64,000 nucleotides of DNA from Streptomyces misionensis (GCF_900104815.1 NZ_FNTD01000004.1:7129001-7193000); one strand, 5' to 3'; positions 1 through 10,632 are shown, counted from the stretch's first letter. The notes: generated by a model not told the origin, from the sequence alone. Numbers and translations are program-made.

Positions 1-1
1 C

Positions 2-1000
2 GGCGACACCAGCCACGTCACCTGGGTGGTCGTCGACTGCCGGGTCAAGCGCTGGTGGCCCGACCGCGACTTCCTGACCTTCTGGTCCGACGCCGAGCGC
101 CCGGTCGTCGACATCGCCCTGTCCGCGGGCAACCACCGCTGGGAGATCCCCCTCAAGCCCGACGAGACCCCCGAGGACTACCCGACCAGCGCCGAGGTGT
201 GGCCGCTGCTCAAGGCGCTCGGGGTGACCGAGGACGACGTCGAGATCCACCAGCACGCCTTCTACCGGCACCACGTGCGCATGGCCGACACCTGGCGCAA
301 GGGCCGGGTGTTCCTGGCCGGCGACGCGGCCCACCTGATGCCGCCGTGGGCCGGGGCCGGGATGCAGACCGGGATGCGCGACGCCCACAACCTGGGCTGG
401 AAACTCGCCCGCGTCGTCAAGGGCGAGCTGCCGGAGACCTGGCTGGACACCTACGAGGCCGAGCGGCGCCCGAACGCCGCCTTCTACACCGCGCTCGCGG
501 TCGGCCTCGGCCGGGTCATCAAGCGGGAGGCCACCGAGGAGGAGCAGGCGGCGATGAACGCGGTGCCCGAGAACACGGTCACCCCCTACGAGCCGCCGCT
601 GACCGCCCCGCCGGTGCTGGAGGGCGGCTGGCTGCGGGGCCCGCTGGGCGACGCCTCCGTCGTCGGCCGGATGGTGCCCCAGCCCGTCATGGGCGACACC
701 GCCGGCCGGATGGCCCGGCTCGACGACCTGCTCGGCGACGGCTTCGTCCTGCTCGGCGACGACGTCGACCCCGCGACCCTGCTGACGCCCGAGGAGAAGG
801 CCGGCTGGGACGCGCTCGGCGCCCGCTACCTCGCCGTCCGGCCCAAGACGACGTACACACAGGGCCCTTGTGAACTGGTCGACCTCGACGAGTCGCTGCT
901 CCCGTGGCTGCGCCGCTACGGCGCCCGCGCCGTGGCCGTGCGCCCCGACCGGTTCGTGGCCGCGGCCGACGTCAGCGGCCTCGCCGTCCCCACGCTCTGA
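2..1000 (+). CDS. FAD-dependent aromatic hydroxylase, MhpA-like (5' end cut)
   Basis: The C-terminal ~332 codons of a class A flavin monooxygenase resembling 3-(3-hydroxyphenyl)propionate hydroxylase, which uses NAD(P)H and O2 to ortho-hydroxylate a phenolic acid into a catechol. The reading frame is open from base 2, so the N-terminal FAD-binding GxGxxG region lies upstream of the window. The second FAD signature is clear (FLAGDAAHLMPPWAGAGMQ then RDAHNLGWKLA, around base 310-420), and the last ~70 residues look like the thioredoxin-like C-terminal domain of the MhpA/phenol hydroxylase group. It is followed after 41 bases by an extradiol dioxygenase and a meta-cleavage hydrolase, which is the expected enzyme order for phenylpropanoid or related aromatic degradation. 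The exact substrate cannot be told from sequence. Confidence 0.88.
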   Translation, partial: GDTSHVTWVVVDCRVKRWWPDRDFLTFWSDAERPVVDIALSAGNHRWEIPLKPDETPEDYPTSAEVWPLLKALGVTEDDVEIHQHAFYRHHVRMADTWRKGRVFLAGDAAHLMPPWAGAGMQTGMRDAHNLGWKLARVVKGELPETWLDTYEAERRPNAAFYTALAVGLGRVIKREATEEEQAAMNAVPENTVTPYEPPLTAPPVLEGGWLRGPLGDASVVGRMVPQPVMGDTAGRMARLDDLLGDGFVLLGDDVDPATLLTPEEKAGWDALGARYLAVRPKTTYTQGPCELVDLDESLLPWLRRYGARAVAVRPDRFVAAADVSGLAVPTL

Positions 1001-1041
1001 CGAGCCCGAGAGCCCGAGAGCCCGAAAGAAGGAGAACGGAC

Positions 1042-1974
1042 ATGTCCGGAGTCACGGAACTCGGATACGTCGTCTACGAGGTCAGCAGCCTCACCGACTG
1101 GGAGCACTTCGGCGTCGAACTGCTCGGCATGCAGTACGGCGAGAGGACCGACGACGGATTCACGCTGCGCACCGACGAGAAGGCCCACCGCTGGGTCGTC
1201 ACCGAGGGGCCCGCCGACGACCTCGTCGCCACCGGCTACGAGGTCTCGGACGCGGCCGCGCTCGACGCGCTCGTCGCCCGGCTGCGCGCCGCCGGGACCG
1301 AGGTCGCCGAGGGCGGCGAGGCCCTGGCCGCCGCCCGCAAGGTCGAGCGGATCTTCGTCACCGCCGACCCGATGGGCAACCGCGTCGAACTGGTCACCGG
1401 CCTCGCCGACGCCGCCACCCCGTTCGAGTCCGCGAAGCTGCTCGGCGGCTTCGTCACCGGCGCAGGCGGCGCCGGACACCAGGTCCTGCTCGCCCACGGC
1501 GTCTCCCGCGAGACCTACCTCGGCTTCTACATCGACCTGCTCGGCTTCAAGATCAGCGACATCATCGTCGAGGAACTGGCCCCGGGCGTCGTGGCCGACC
1601 TGATCTTCCTGCACTGCAACGGCCGCCACCACACCGTGGCCTTCGGCGACATGCCCTCGCCGAAGAAGACCCACCACTTCATGGTCGAAGTCGACGACAT
1701 CCGCGACGTCGGCCTCGCCTACGACCGGTGCATGGACGCCAAGCAGCCGTTCGAGATGACCCTCGGCATGCACCCCAACGACCAGATGTTCAGCTTCTAC
1801 GTCTTCACCCCCTCGGGCTTCAGCGTCGAGTACGGCTGGGGCGGGCTGATCATCGATGACGAGACCTGGGAGGTGAGGACGCTCGACAAGCTGCACAGCT
1901 GGGGCCACCGCCCGCCGGGTGTCGTCGCCGACCTGCTCGCCGCCGCACCCGCACCGCACGGAGAGGCCCACTGA
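1042..1974 (+). CDS. Type I (VOC-fold) extradiol catechol dioxygenase
   Basis: A 310-residue ring-cleaving dioxygenase. The start at 1042 is supported by an AAGGAGAACGGAC ribosome site; upstream in-frame codons overlap the previous gene. Two vicinal-oxygen-chelate halves are visible. The C-terminal half carries the probable Fe(II) ligands: His in GAGHQVLLAHG, His in THHFMVEVDD, and Glu in SGFSVEYGWGG. This fits 2,3-dihydroxybiphenyl-type enzymes, which cleave a catechol next to the hydroxyls to give a 2-hydroxy-6-oxo-dienoate. It should act on the product of the upstream hydroxylase and feed the hydrolase that starts one base inside its stop codon (TGATG). Enterobacterial MhpB, which does this job in the Mhp pathway, belongs to the unrelated LigB family, so this is a functional substitute and not an mhpB homologue. 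Confidence 0.9.
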   Translation: MSGVTELGYVVYEVSSLTDWEHFGVELLGMQYGERTDDGFTLRTDEKAHRWVVTEGPADDLVATGYEVSDAAALDALVARLRAAGTEVAEGGEALAAARKVERIFVTADPMGNRVELVTGLADAATPFESAKLLGGFVTGAGGAGHQVLLAHGVSRETYLGFYIDLLGFKISDIIVEELAPGVVADLIFLHCNGRHHTVAFGDMPSPKKTHHFMVEVDDIRDVGLAYDRCMDAKQPFEMTLGMHPNDQMFSFYVFTPSGFSVEYGWGGLIIDDETWEVRTLDKLHSWGHRPPGVVADLLAAAPAPHGEAH

Positions 1975-2819
1975 TGACCCTGGACCCGAACGCCATCGCC
2001 CGCACCGTCGAGACCCCCGACTGGACGCTGCGCTACCACGAGGCCGGCTCCGGCCACCCCCTCGTGCTGCTGCACGGCAGCGGGCCGGGCGCGACCGGCT
2101 GGAGCAACTTCGCCGGCAACATCGAGGCACTGGCCGAGCACTTCCACGTGTACGCCGTCGACATGCCCGGCTGGGGCGAGTCGTCGGCGGCCACCGTCGA
2201 CCAGCTCGACCACGTCACGGCGGCGATCCAGTTCCTGGACGCCCTCGGCATCGACAAGGCCGCGTTCGTCGGCAACTCGATGGGCGGCCAGACCTCGCTG
2301 CGGCTCGCCACCGAGCACCCCGAGCGCATCTCGCACCTGGTGACCATGGGCCCGCCGGTCGGCCGGATGCCCACCCTCTTCGGCGCCGGCGACGGCCCCT
2401 CCGAGGGACTCAAGGTGCTGATCGAGGCCTACCGGGACGCGAGCCCCGAGAACATGCGCCGCCTCGTCGAGATCATGGTCTACGACAAGGCCCGCTTCGC
2501 CACCCCCGAGCTGTGCAACGCCCGCTCCGACGCCGCGCTCGCCCGGCCCGAGCACCTGCGCAACTACGTGGACGGCCTGCCGAAGGGCGCGCCGCTGCCG
2601 AAGTGGGTCAAGCCCGAGCTGCTGCCGGCCATCCAGGTGCCGACCCTGCTCATCCACGGCCGGGACGACCGCGTCGTCTCCTACGAGAACTCGCTGTTCC
2701 TGCTGGCGAACATCCCGAACAGCCGGCTGGTCGTGCTCAACCACTGCGGCCACTGGGCCATGATCGAGCACGCCGACGAGTTCAACCGGTTGGTCGTGGA
2801 CTTCGTCGCGAACAACTGA
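1974..2819 (+). CDS. Meta-cleavage product hydrolase (alpha/beta fold, MhpC/BphD-like)
   Basis: A 281-residue C-C bond hydrolase that should split the 2-hydroxy-6-oxo-dienoate ring-cleavage product into 2-hydroxypentadienoate and a carboxylic acid. The oxyanion motif is LLHGSGPGATGW (from residue 32), the nucleophile elbow is GNSMGG with Ser102, the acid is Asp231 or Asp232 in HGRDDRVVS, and the catalytic base is His260 in NHCGHWAMIEHAD. This set is typical of MhpC, BphD and HsaD. Translation is coupled to the dioxygenase by a TGATG overlap. The next genes of a full pathway (hydratase, aldolase, acylating aldehyde dehydrogenase) are not downstream, so they must lie elsewhere or upstream of the window. 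Confidence 0.9.
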   Translation: MTLDPNAIARTVETPDWTLRYHEAGSGHPLVLLHGSGPGATGWSNFAGNIEALAEHFHVYAVDMPGWGESSAATVDQLDHVTAAIQFLDALGIDKAAFVGNSMGGQTSLRLATEHPERISHLVTMGPPVGRMPTLFGAGDGPSEGLKVLIEAYRDASPENMRRLVEIMVYDKARFATPELCNARSDAALARPEHLRNYVDGLPKGAPLPKWVKPELLPAIQVPTLLIHGRDDRVVSYENSLFLLANIPNSRLVVLNHCGHWAMIEHADEFNRLVVDFVANN

Positions 2820-2986
2820 CCCGCGGTCAGCGGGGGTTGTGACGCCCCCACCGTTCAGCAACCGCACATCCTCTCTCCGGGCACCTGTCACGCGCCGGCC
2901 AGCCGGCGTCGGAAGAACAGGAGCGGCGGGCCGTACGCCACGGCCCGCCGCCGTCGCCGAACCGGCCCCGTGACCAGGAGAGTGCC

Positions 2987-3757
2987 ATGACCGGCGTTTC
3001 CACCCTCGACCGTCCGCCGCAGCCCGCGGCCCCCGCCCGCTACACCGTCGCCCTCGCCCGCGACGAGGACGACGTGCGGGCCGCGCAACGGCTGCGGCAC
3101 GACGTCTTCGCCGGGGAGCTGGGCGCCCTCCTCACCAGCCCCGAGCCGGGCCTCGACATCGACGCGTTCGACGCCCACTGCGACCACCTGCTGGTCCGCG
3201 ACACCGGCACCGGACAGGTCGTCGGCACCTACCGGCTGCTGCCGCCCGAGCGCGCCGCGATCGCCGGACGGCTGTACTCCGAGGGCGAGTTCGAAATCGG
3301 CGCGCTCGACGCGATACGGCCCGGACTGGTCGAGGTCGGCCGCTCCTGCGTGCACCCCGACCACCGCGACGGCGCGGTCATCGGCCTGATCTGGGCCGGC
3401 ATCGCCCGCTACATGACCGACCGGGGCCACGAGTGGCTGGCCGGCTGCTGCTCGATCCCGCTCGCCGACGGCGGCACCCTCGCCGGCGCCGCCTGGGACC
3501 GGGTGCGCGCGGGACACCTCGCACCCGAGGAGTACCGGGTACGGCCGCTGCTGCCCTGGACGCCGAAGGCCGGGACACCCGCCGCGCGCGGCGAACTCCC
3601 CGCCCTGCTGCGCGGCTATCTGCGCCTCGGCGCCTGGGTGTGCGGCGAGCCCGCCCACGACCCGGACTTCGGGGTCGCCGACCTGTACGTGCTGCTGTCG
3701 ATGCGCCGGGTCAACCCGCGCTATCTGCGGCACTTCCTCTCCCTCGTGCCGTCCTGA
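2987..3757 (+). CDS. olsB: OlsB-like L-ornithine N-alpha-acyltransferase (GNAT fold)
   Basis: A 256-residue member of the GNAT-type family that includes OlsB, which transfers a 3-hydroxyacyl group from acyl-ACP to the alpha-amino group of ornithine to make lyso-ornithine lipid. Visible family features are the N-terminal RLRHDVF segment, the VVGTYRLLPPE strand, and the VEVGRSCVHPDHRDGAVIG acyl-carrier-binding region. The start is preceded by CAGGAGAGTGCC. The stop overlaps the start of the following PlsC-type acyltransferase (TGATG), giving the OlsB-OlsA order that makes the ornithine-lipid reading much stronger than either gene alone. Cytoplasmic, membrane-associated. Ornithine lipids are phosphorus-free and often rise under phosphate limitation, but no PHO box was recognised in the 167-base gap upstream. 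Confidence 0.8.
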   Translation: MTGVSTLDRPPQPAAPARYTVALARDEDDVRAAQRLRHDVFAGELGALLTSPEPGLDIDAFDAHCDHLLVRDTGTGQVVGTYRLLPPERAAIAGRLYSEGEFEIGALDAIRPGLVEVGRSCVHPDHRDGAVIGLIWAGIARYMTDRGHEWLAGCCSIPLADGGTLAGAAWDRVRAGHLAPEEYRVRPLLPWTPKAGTPAARGELPALLRGYLRLGAWVCGEPAHDPDFGVADLYVLLSMRRVNPRYLRHFLSLVPS

Positions 3758-4656
3758 TGAGCGGCTGGCTGCCCAGCGCGCCCTGCACCCCCGCCGCCTG
3801 CGTGGAACCGGCGCCCGCCGCCGTGGCCGTGCCCCGCGCCGTGCTGCGGCTGGCCGCCGTCGCCGCCCTGGTGCTCACCGCGATCGTCCTGGCCCCGCTC
3901 GGCCGGGGGGCGTCCCGCTCGCGGGCGCGGATCCCCGACGAGTGGGTCAGCCGGTGGTGCCGGGCCGTCGTACGGGCCATCGGGGTGCGCACGCGGATCA
4001 CCGGCGCCGCCGCGCCGCGCGGCGGGCTGCTGCTCGTCGCCAACCACGTCTCCTGGCTGGACATCCCGCTGCTCACCGCCGTACGGCCGGCCAGGATGCT
4101 CGGCAAGACCGAGATCCGCCACTGGCCGGTGGCGGGCCCGCTGGCCGCGCGGGCCGGCACCCTGTTCATCGAACGGGACCGGCTGCGCGCCCTGCCCGCC
4201 ACGGTCTCCGTGATCGCCGACGCCCTGCGCACGGGCTCGGCCGTCGCCGCCTTCCCGGAGGGGAGCACCTGGTGCGGGCGCGCCCACGGCCGCTTCCACC
4301 GGGCCGTCTTCCAGGCCGCGCTGGACGCGGGCGTCCCCGTGCAGCCGGTCGGCCTGCGCTACCGGCTCGCGGACGGCGGCACCGGCACCCCGGCCGCCTT
4401 CGTCGGCGAGGACACCCTGCTCGCCTCCCTGTGGCGGGTGGCCCGGACCAGGGGACTGGTGGCCGAGGTCGAGGTGCACCAGGCGATCGCGCCCGGCACC
4501 CACGCCGACCGCCGCGCCCTGGCCACGGCGGCCCAGCCGATCGCCCCGGCCCCGCTGTGGACCCACGCCGCCCTGGTCGCCGGCCACCGCACCCTCGCAC
4601 ACCCCCTCACGGCCGGCCGGACGGGCGACCGGCGGGGGATGACCCGGGCGGGATGA
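3757..4656 (+). CDS. olsA: OlsA/PlsC-type lyso-lipid O-acyltransferase
   Basis: A 299-residue 1-acylglycerol-3-phosphate acyltransferase-family protein. A hydrophobic helix at about residues 28-48 anchors it to the membrane. The family catalytic motif HX4D is present as NHVSWLD (His97, Asp102), and the substrate-binding motif as FPEGST (Glu168). With OlsB directly upstream and overlapping by one base, the likely reaction is O-acylation of lyso-ornithine lipid. The plain alternative is phosphatidic acid synthesis in phospholipid metabolism, as the two activities are not separable by motif. The ATG at 3757 is chosen because it overlaps the OlsB stop; in-frame codons farther upstream lie inside olsB. 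Confidence 0.8.
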   Translation: MSGWLPSAPCTPAACVEPAPAAVAVPRAVLRLAAVAALVLTAIVLAPLGRGASRSRARIPDEWVSRWCRAVVRAIGVRTRITGAAAPRGGLLLVANHVSWLDIPLLTAVRPARMLGKTEIRHWPVAGPLAARAGTLFIERDRLRALPATVSVIADALRTGSAVAAFPEGSTWCGRAHGRFHRAVFQAALDAGVPVQPVGLRYRLADGGTGTPAAFVGEDTLLASLWRVARTRGLVAEVEVHQAIAPGTHADRRALATAAQPIAPAPLWTHAALVAGHRTLAHPLTAGRTGDRRGMTRAG

Positions 4657-4714
4657 CCGACGCCCGGTCGCGTCCGGTTCCGCTTCCGGGCGCGGGCCGG
4701 GCCGCGGTCGCGGA

Positions 4715-7048
<2,334 letters not shown>

Positions 7049-7078
7049 GGAAAACACACCCTATCCGCCCCCCGACTG

Positions 7079-7276
7079 CTAGGTCTGCGGAGGGTTGCCC
7101 GGATCCTGCGGCCGGGTGCCGAACTCGTCCCGCGCCCTGTCCTGGGCGGTGTCGACCTGCTTCTGGTACTTGTTCCCGGTGCGCTGGTCGACGTAGTCGC
7201 CGCCCTTGTCGATGCCCTTGTCGGCCATGCCCTCGTGGCCCTTGAGCATGCCCTTGATCTTGTCCATGAAGGACAT
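7079..7276 (-). CDS. Small MT0933-like antitoxin-family protein
   Basis: A 65-residue, highly charged protein with the repeated glycine/lysine/aspartate pattern MADKGIDKGGDYVDQRTG and QVDTAQDRA. This matches my recollection of the small Rv0909/MT0933-like antitoxin family, in which proteins also resemble CsbD-like stress proteins. The ribosome site GAGGAGGACTGCC just before the ATG is strong, supporting real expression. No toxin partner is adjacent: the neighbours are the UvrA paralogue downstream and an LLM oxidoreductase upstream. It is more likely a stress-related orphan than part of a working toxin-antitoxin pair; this is inference. Confidence 0.7.
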   Translation of the reverse strand: MSFMDKIKGMLKGHEGMADKGIDKGGDYVDQRTGNKYQKQVDTAQDRARDEFGTRPQDPGNPPQT

Positions 7277-7315
7277 GGCAGTCCTCCTCGTCGCTTGGGA
7301 CTTGCCCTCCCAGGG

Positions 7316-8341
7316 TCACCGGAGCGGGCCCGCCTCGCATCTCGGGGCGAACAGCGCGGCCAGCCGGCGGTAGGAGTCCAGCAGCGCCGCACGGTCGTGG
7401 CCGCTGGTGGTGACCAGGACCTCCGCGGCGCCGGTCTCCTTCACCACCGTCTCCAGCTCGTGGGCCACCTCGTCCGCGGTGCCCGCGAGCTGCCCGGCCA
7501 GCTGGGACTCGTACACCTCCCGCTCCCGCGCGGTCATCACCCGGGACTCGATCTCCGCGGCCGGGGCGAGCGGCGGGAAGGTGCCGTGGGTGCGGGCGTA
7601 GGCCATCGACCAGGCCTCCGGGAGCAGCAGCCGCCGTGCCGCCTCCCGGGTGCCGGCGACCGCGACCGTCCCGGAGATCACCACGTACGGCTCGGCCGCC
7701 CAGCGCGAGGGGCGGAACGCGGCGCGGTACCGCTCGACGCCGCGCAGCAGCTTCGCCCGGTCGCGCAGGTCCCCGATGACCAGGGGCAGCCCCGCGGCGG
7801 CCGCGATCGCCGCGCCCTCGCCGACGGCCAGCACGAACGGCGGCACCGTCAGGCCCTCCGCGGGACGGGCGTGCACCCCGGTCGGCGAGGACCCGGTGAA
7901 CCAGTCGAGCAGCTCGGCGAGCTGGCCCGCGAAGTCCTCCGCGTCGCCCTTGTCCCGGCCGAGGGCCCGGCGTACCCCGTCCGTGAAGCCCACCGAGCGC
8001 CCCAGGCCCATGTCGATCCGGCCCGGGAACAGCGACTCCAGCACCCCGAACTGCTCGGCGACCACCAGCGGCCGGTGGTTGGGCAGCATCACCCCGCCGG
8101 TGCCGACCCGGATGGCCGTGGTGGCGGCGGCCACGGCGGCGGCCAGCACGGTCGGCGCGGAACCGGCGACACCGGGCACCCCGTGGTGCTCGGAGACCCA
8201 GAACCGGTGGTAGCCGAGCGCCTCCGCCTCCCGCGCCAGCGCCACGGTGTCCCGCAGCGCCTCGCCGGGCGGCCGGCCCTGGCGGGTGCGGGAACGGTCG
8301 AGGACGGAGAACCGGGTACGGGCGATCACTGAACTGCTCAC
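7316..8341 (-). CDS. LLM-class flavin-dependent oxidoreductase
   Basis: A 341-residue protein of the bacterial luciferase-like superfamily. Features are the N-terminal SVLDRSRTRQG and SEHHGVPGVAGSAPTVLAAA segments, the GTGGVMLPNHRPLVVAEQFGVLESLFPGRI block shared by MsnO8-type members, and the RSVGFTDGVRRALG segment. These enzymes bind reduced FMN or F420 and oxidise or oxygenate small molecules; the substrate here is unknown. The start is a GTG at 8341 without an obvious ribosome site; a second in-frame GTG lies 12 bases inside. The preceding gene on the other strand is divergent with about 85 bases between them. No partner flavin reductase is adjacent. Confidence 0.82.
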   Translation of the reverse strand: MSSSVIARTRFSVLDRSRTRQGRPPGEALRDTVALAREAEALGYHRFWVSEHHGVPGVAGSAPTVLAAAVAAATTAIRVGTGGVMLPNHRPLVVAEQFGVLESLFPGRIDMGLGRSVGFTDGVRRALGRDKGDAEDFAGQLAELLDWFTGSSPTGVHARPAEGLTVPPFVLAVGEGAAIAAAAGLPLVIGDLRDRAKLLRGVERYRAAFRPSRWAAEPYVVISGTVAVAGTREAARRLLLPEAWSMAYARTHGTFPPLAPAAEIESRVMTAREREVYESQLAGQLAGTADEVAHELETVVKETGAAEVLVTTSGHDRAALLDSYRRLAALFAPRCEAGPLR

Positions 8342-8427
8342 GAACGGTTCAACGTCCTGGCGGTCCGCGGATTCCCGGTCGGCCGGTTCCCGGCCCGCGC
8401 GCCGCCGTCGCTGGCTAGGGTCGTGTC

Positions 8428-8919
8428 GTGACCGAAAGCAGCGCGCGGCCGATCGCCGTGTTCGACCTCGACAACACCCTGGCGGACACCGCCCACCGGC
8501 AGCACTTCCTGCGGACCCGGCCCAAGGACTGGGACGGGTTCTTCGCGGCCGCGCCCGCGGACCCGCCGCTCGCCGAGGGCGTCGCCCTGGCCGTGCGCAG
8601 CGCCCGGGACTGCGAGGTCGTCTATCTCACCGGCCGCCCGGAGCGGTACCGCCAGGACACCCTGGACTGGCTCGCCGCGCACGGACTGCCCGAAGGGGAC
8701 CTGCACATGCGGGGCGACACCGACCGCAGGCCCGCCCGGTTCACCAAGCTGGCCACGCTGCGCCGGCTCGGCCGGGGCCGTGCGGTGCGCTTCCTCGTGG
8801 ACGACGACGAGCTGGTGTGCGACGACGCCGAGCGCGCCGGATTCCCCGTGGTGCGGGCCCGTTGGGCCGAACAGTCCCAGGCGCTGCGGGAGGCCCAGGA
8901 GCGCGAGGGGCGTACCTGA
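8428..8919 (+). CDS. HAD-superfamily phosphatase-domain protein
   Basis: A 163-residue HAD hydrolase. The nucleophile motif I is FDLDNTLADT (two Asp), motif II Thr is in VVYLTGRPERYR, and the acidic motif IV is FLVDDDELVCDDAE. The domain resembles the phosphatase half of polynucleotide kinase 3'-phosphatases, but no kinase domain is attached. Only a small cap (around residues 50-75) is possible. It begins with a GTG and ends nine bases before the convergently transcribed dodecin gene. Substrate unknown; a nucleotide or small phosphomonoester is the safest statement. Confidence 0.75.
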   Translation: MTESSARPIAVFDLDNTLADTAHRQHFLRTRPKDWDGFFAAAPADPPLAEGVALAVRSARDCEVVYLTGRPERYRQDTLDWLAAHGLPEGDLHMRGDTDRRPARFTKLATLRRLGRGRAVRFLVDDDELVCDDAERAGFPVVRARWAEQSQALREAQEREGRT

Positions 8920-8928
8920 CGGGCGTCT

Positions 8929-9144
8929 TCAGTCGCCGTCCTCGATGCGGAAGCCCACCTTCAGGCCCACCTGGTAGTGCTCGATCCGCCCGTTCTCCAG
9001 CTGGCCGCGGACCTGTGTCACCTCGAACCAGTCGAGGTTGCGCAGGGTCTGGCCGGCGCGGTCGATGCCGTTGCGGATGGCCTGGTCGACGCCCTCGTGC
9101 GAGGTGCCGACGATCTCGGTGACCCGGTAGGTGTGGTTCGTCAT
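8929..9144 (-). CDS. Dodecin
   Basis: A 71-residue dodecin, the small flavin-storage protein that assembles as a dodecamer. Characteristic segments are YRVTEIVGTSHEGVDQAI at the N-terminus and the strand NLDWFEVTQVRGQ, whose Trp normally stacks on the flavin isoalloxazine, followed by IEHYQVGLKVGFRIED. The ATG at 9144 has a GGAG-containing ribosome site just upstream; a longer frame exists but the family begins at this Met. It probably buffers riboflavin, FMN or FAD and protects against flavin photochemistry. Single-gene unit, convergent with the HAD phosphatase. Confidence 0.92.
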   Translation of the reverse strand: MTNHTYRVTEIVGTSHEGVDQAIRNGIDRAGQTLRNLDWFEVTQVRGQLENGRIEHYQVGLKVGFRIEDGD

Positions 9145-9249
9145 GGGGGCTCCTTGGGCCGGGGGGACACGCCGTGGAAACGCCGTACTCCACCGTGCCG
9201 CATCCCGGCCCGCTCCGCACGGCGTCGCCTTCGTAACCATCGGTAGCCC

Positions 9250-9278
9250 TTGACCTCCGCATTGGTCCATACCAAAAT
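9250..9278 (+). promoter_or_regulatory. Promoter with DasR-like operator
   Basis: A -35 hexamer TTGACC (9250-9255) and a -10 CAAAAT (9273-9278) are separated by 17 bases. Between and overlapping them is the inverted repeat TTGGTCCATACCAA (9262-9275). Its core TGGTCCATACCA matches the DasR responsive element core TGGTCTAGACCA at 10 of 12 positions (consensus recalled from published work on the GntR/HutC repressor DasR). It lies about 95 bases before the start of the sugar-binding lipoprotein gene, so repression relieved by an aminosugar phosphate is plausible. Confidence 0.6.
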
Positions 9279-9371
9279 CCACCCACACCCGCACGAGCGT
9301 TCCCGCTCGTCCCCCCACGTCGGGCCCCCACCCCTGTGCAACGCGCCATGCCAGACAGAACAGGACCCCTC

Positions 9372-10628
9372 GTGAGACGTCGTCTGCTCCCCCTCGTCTG
9401 TGTCACCGGTACGCTCGTGAGCGCCTGCGGGACGCTTCCCGGCACGCAACCGCGCGAGACCGTGACCGTGTGGCTGATGAAGGGCAGCGCCTCGGCGGAC
9501 TTCATCAAGCGTTTCACCGCGGACTTCGAAAGCACCCACAAGGACCTGCGCCTGGACGTCCGCACCCAGGACTGGACCGGCATCGTGGCGAAGGTCCGCA
9601 AGGCGCTCGCGGACACCTCCGGCGACGCCCCCGACGTCATCGAGGTCGGCAACACCCAGGTGCCGCTGTACGCGGACGGGGGCCGGCTCGCCGACCTGAC
9701 CCTGGAGTCGATGCGCGACTGGGGCAAGGACAAGTGGCTGCCGGGCCTGGCCGAGCCCGGCAAGGAGGGCAACCAGCAGTACGGCATCCCCTGGTACGCG
9801 GCCAACCGGGTGGTCATCTACCGCAAGGACCTGTTCGAGCAGGCCGGCATCGCCCGCCCGCCGCGCACCCGGGAGGAATGGCTCGCCGACACCGAGAAGC
9901 TGAACTCCGGCGACACCCAGGGCATCTACCTGGCCGGTCAGGACTGGTACACCCTCTCCGGCTTCATCTGGGACGAGGGCGGCGACCTCGCCCGGAAGGT
10001 CGACGACTACCAGTGGAAGGGCGCCCTGGACACTCCGCAGGCGCTGCGCGGCATGGACTTCTACCGCCGGCTCCAGTCGCTCGGCGACGGACCGAAGGAC
10101 GCCGACGAGGAACACCCGCCCCAGGCCGGGGTGTTCGCCGGCGGCAAGGTCGCGCAGATCGTCGCCGTACCCGGGCTCGCCCAGGCGATCCTGGAGCAGA
10201 ACCCCGGCCTGAAGGGCAAGCTGGGCTTCTTCCCGGTGCCCGGCCCGACCGCCGCCCGGCCCGGCGCCGTGTTCACCGGCGGCTCCGACCTCGTCGTCCC
10301 GCAGCACACCAAGGACCAGTTCGCCGCGACCGCCGTGGTCGGGGCGCTGACCGGCGCCAAGTGGGACACCGAACTCGCCCGCACCATGAACTACGTGCCC
10401 AACAAGACCACACTGGCCGAAGCCGTCTCGGGCGAGGAGGGGGTCGCCGCCATGGCCGTCGGCGCGGCGCACGGCCGGGCGACCCCCAACACCCCTCAGT
10501 GGGCGGACGTCGAGGCCGACAACCCGATCAAGCAGTACATGAGCCGAGTGCTGAACGGGGCCGATCCGGCGACGGAGGCCCGCCGGGCCTCACGGAAGAT
10601 CACCGAGGAGCTCACCCCGGATCTGTGA
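9372..10628 (+). CDS. Sugar ABC transporter substrate-binding lipoprotein, DasA-like
   Basis: A 418-residue extracellular solute-binding protein (family 1). The GTG at 9372 gives a compact lipoprotein signal, MRRRLLPLVCVTGTLVSAC, with the lipobox cysteine after LVSA, and has AGGA six bases upstream; longer in-frame starts (9336, 9348) lack a ribosome site. The mature N-terminus VTVWLMKGS, the PDVIEVGNTQVPLYADGGRLADLT block and GIPWYAANRVVIYRKDLFEQAGI strongly recall chitobiose/chitooligosaccharide binders such as DasA. No permease genes flank it, so it must share permeases and the MsiK-type ATPase encoded elsewhere. The DasR-like site upstream independently points to aminosugars. Its stop lies four bases from the convergent egtD stop. 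Confidence 0.82.
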   Translation: MRRRLLPLVCVTGTLVSACGTLPGTQPRETVTVWLMKGSASADFIKRFTADFESTHKDLRLDVRTQDWTGIVAKVRKALADTSGDAPDVIEVGNTQVPLYADGGRLADLTLESMRDWGKDKWLPGLAEPGKEGNQQYGIPWYAANRVVIYRKDLFEQAGIARPPRTREEWLADTEKLNSGDTQGIYLAGQDWYTLSGFIWDEGGDLARKVDDYQWKGALDTPQALRGMDFYRRLQSLGDGPKDADEEHPPQAGVFAGGKVAQIVAVPGLAQAILEQNPGLKGKLGFFPVPGPTAARPGAVFTGGSDLVVPQHTKDQFAATAVVGALTGAKWDTELARTMNYVPNKTTLAEAVSGEEGVAAMAVGAAHGRATPNTPQWADVEADNPIKQYMSRVLNGADPATEARRASRKITEELTPDL

Positions 10629-10632
10629 GCCC

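Noticed and set aside
2820..2860. Terminator after the meta-cleavage hydrolase
   Set aside because: Only a five-base GGGGG/CCCCC pairing with an eight-base loop is visible, too weak to call.
7079..7276. Working toxin-antitoxin pair with the MT0933-like protein
   Set aside because: No toxin-like gene is adjacent; the neighbours are a UvrA paralogue and an LLM oxidoreductase.
8929..9318. Longer 129-residue version of dodecin
   Set aside because: The first ~58 residues are unlike dodecins and a good ribosome site precedes the Met at 9144.
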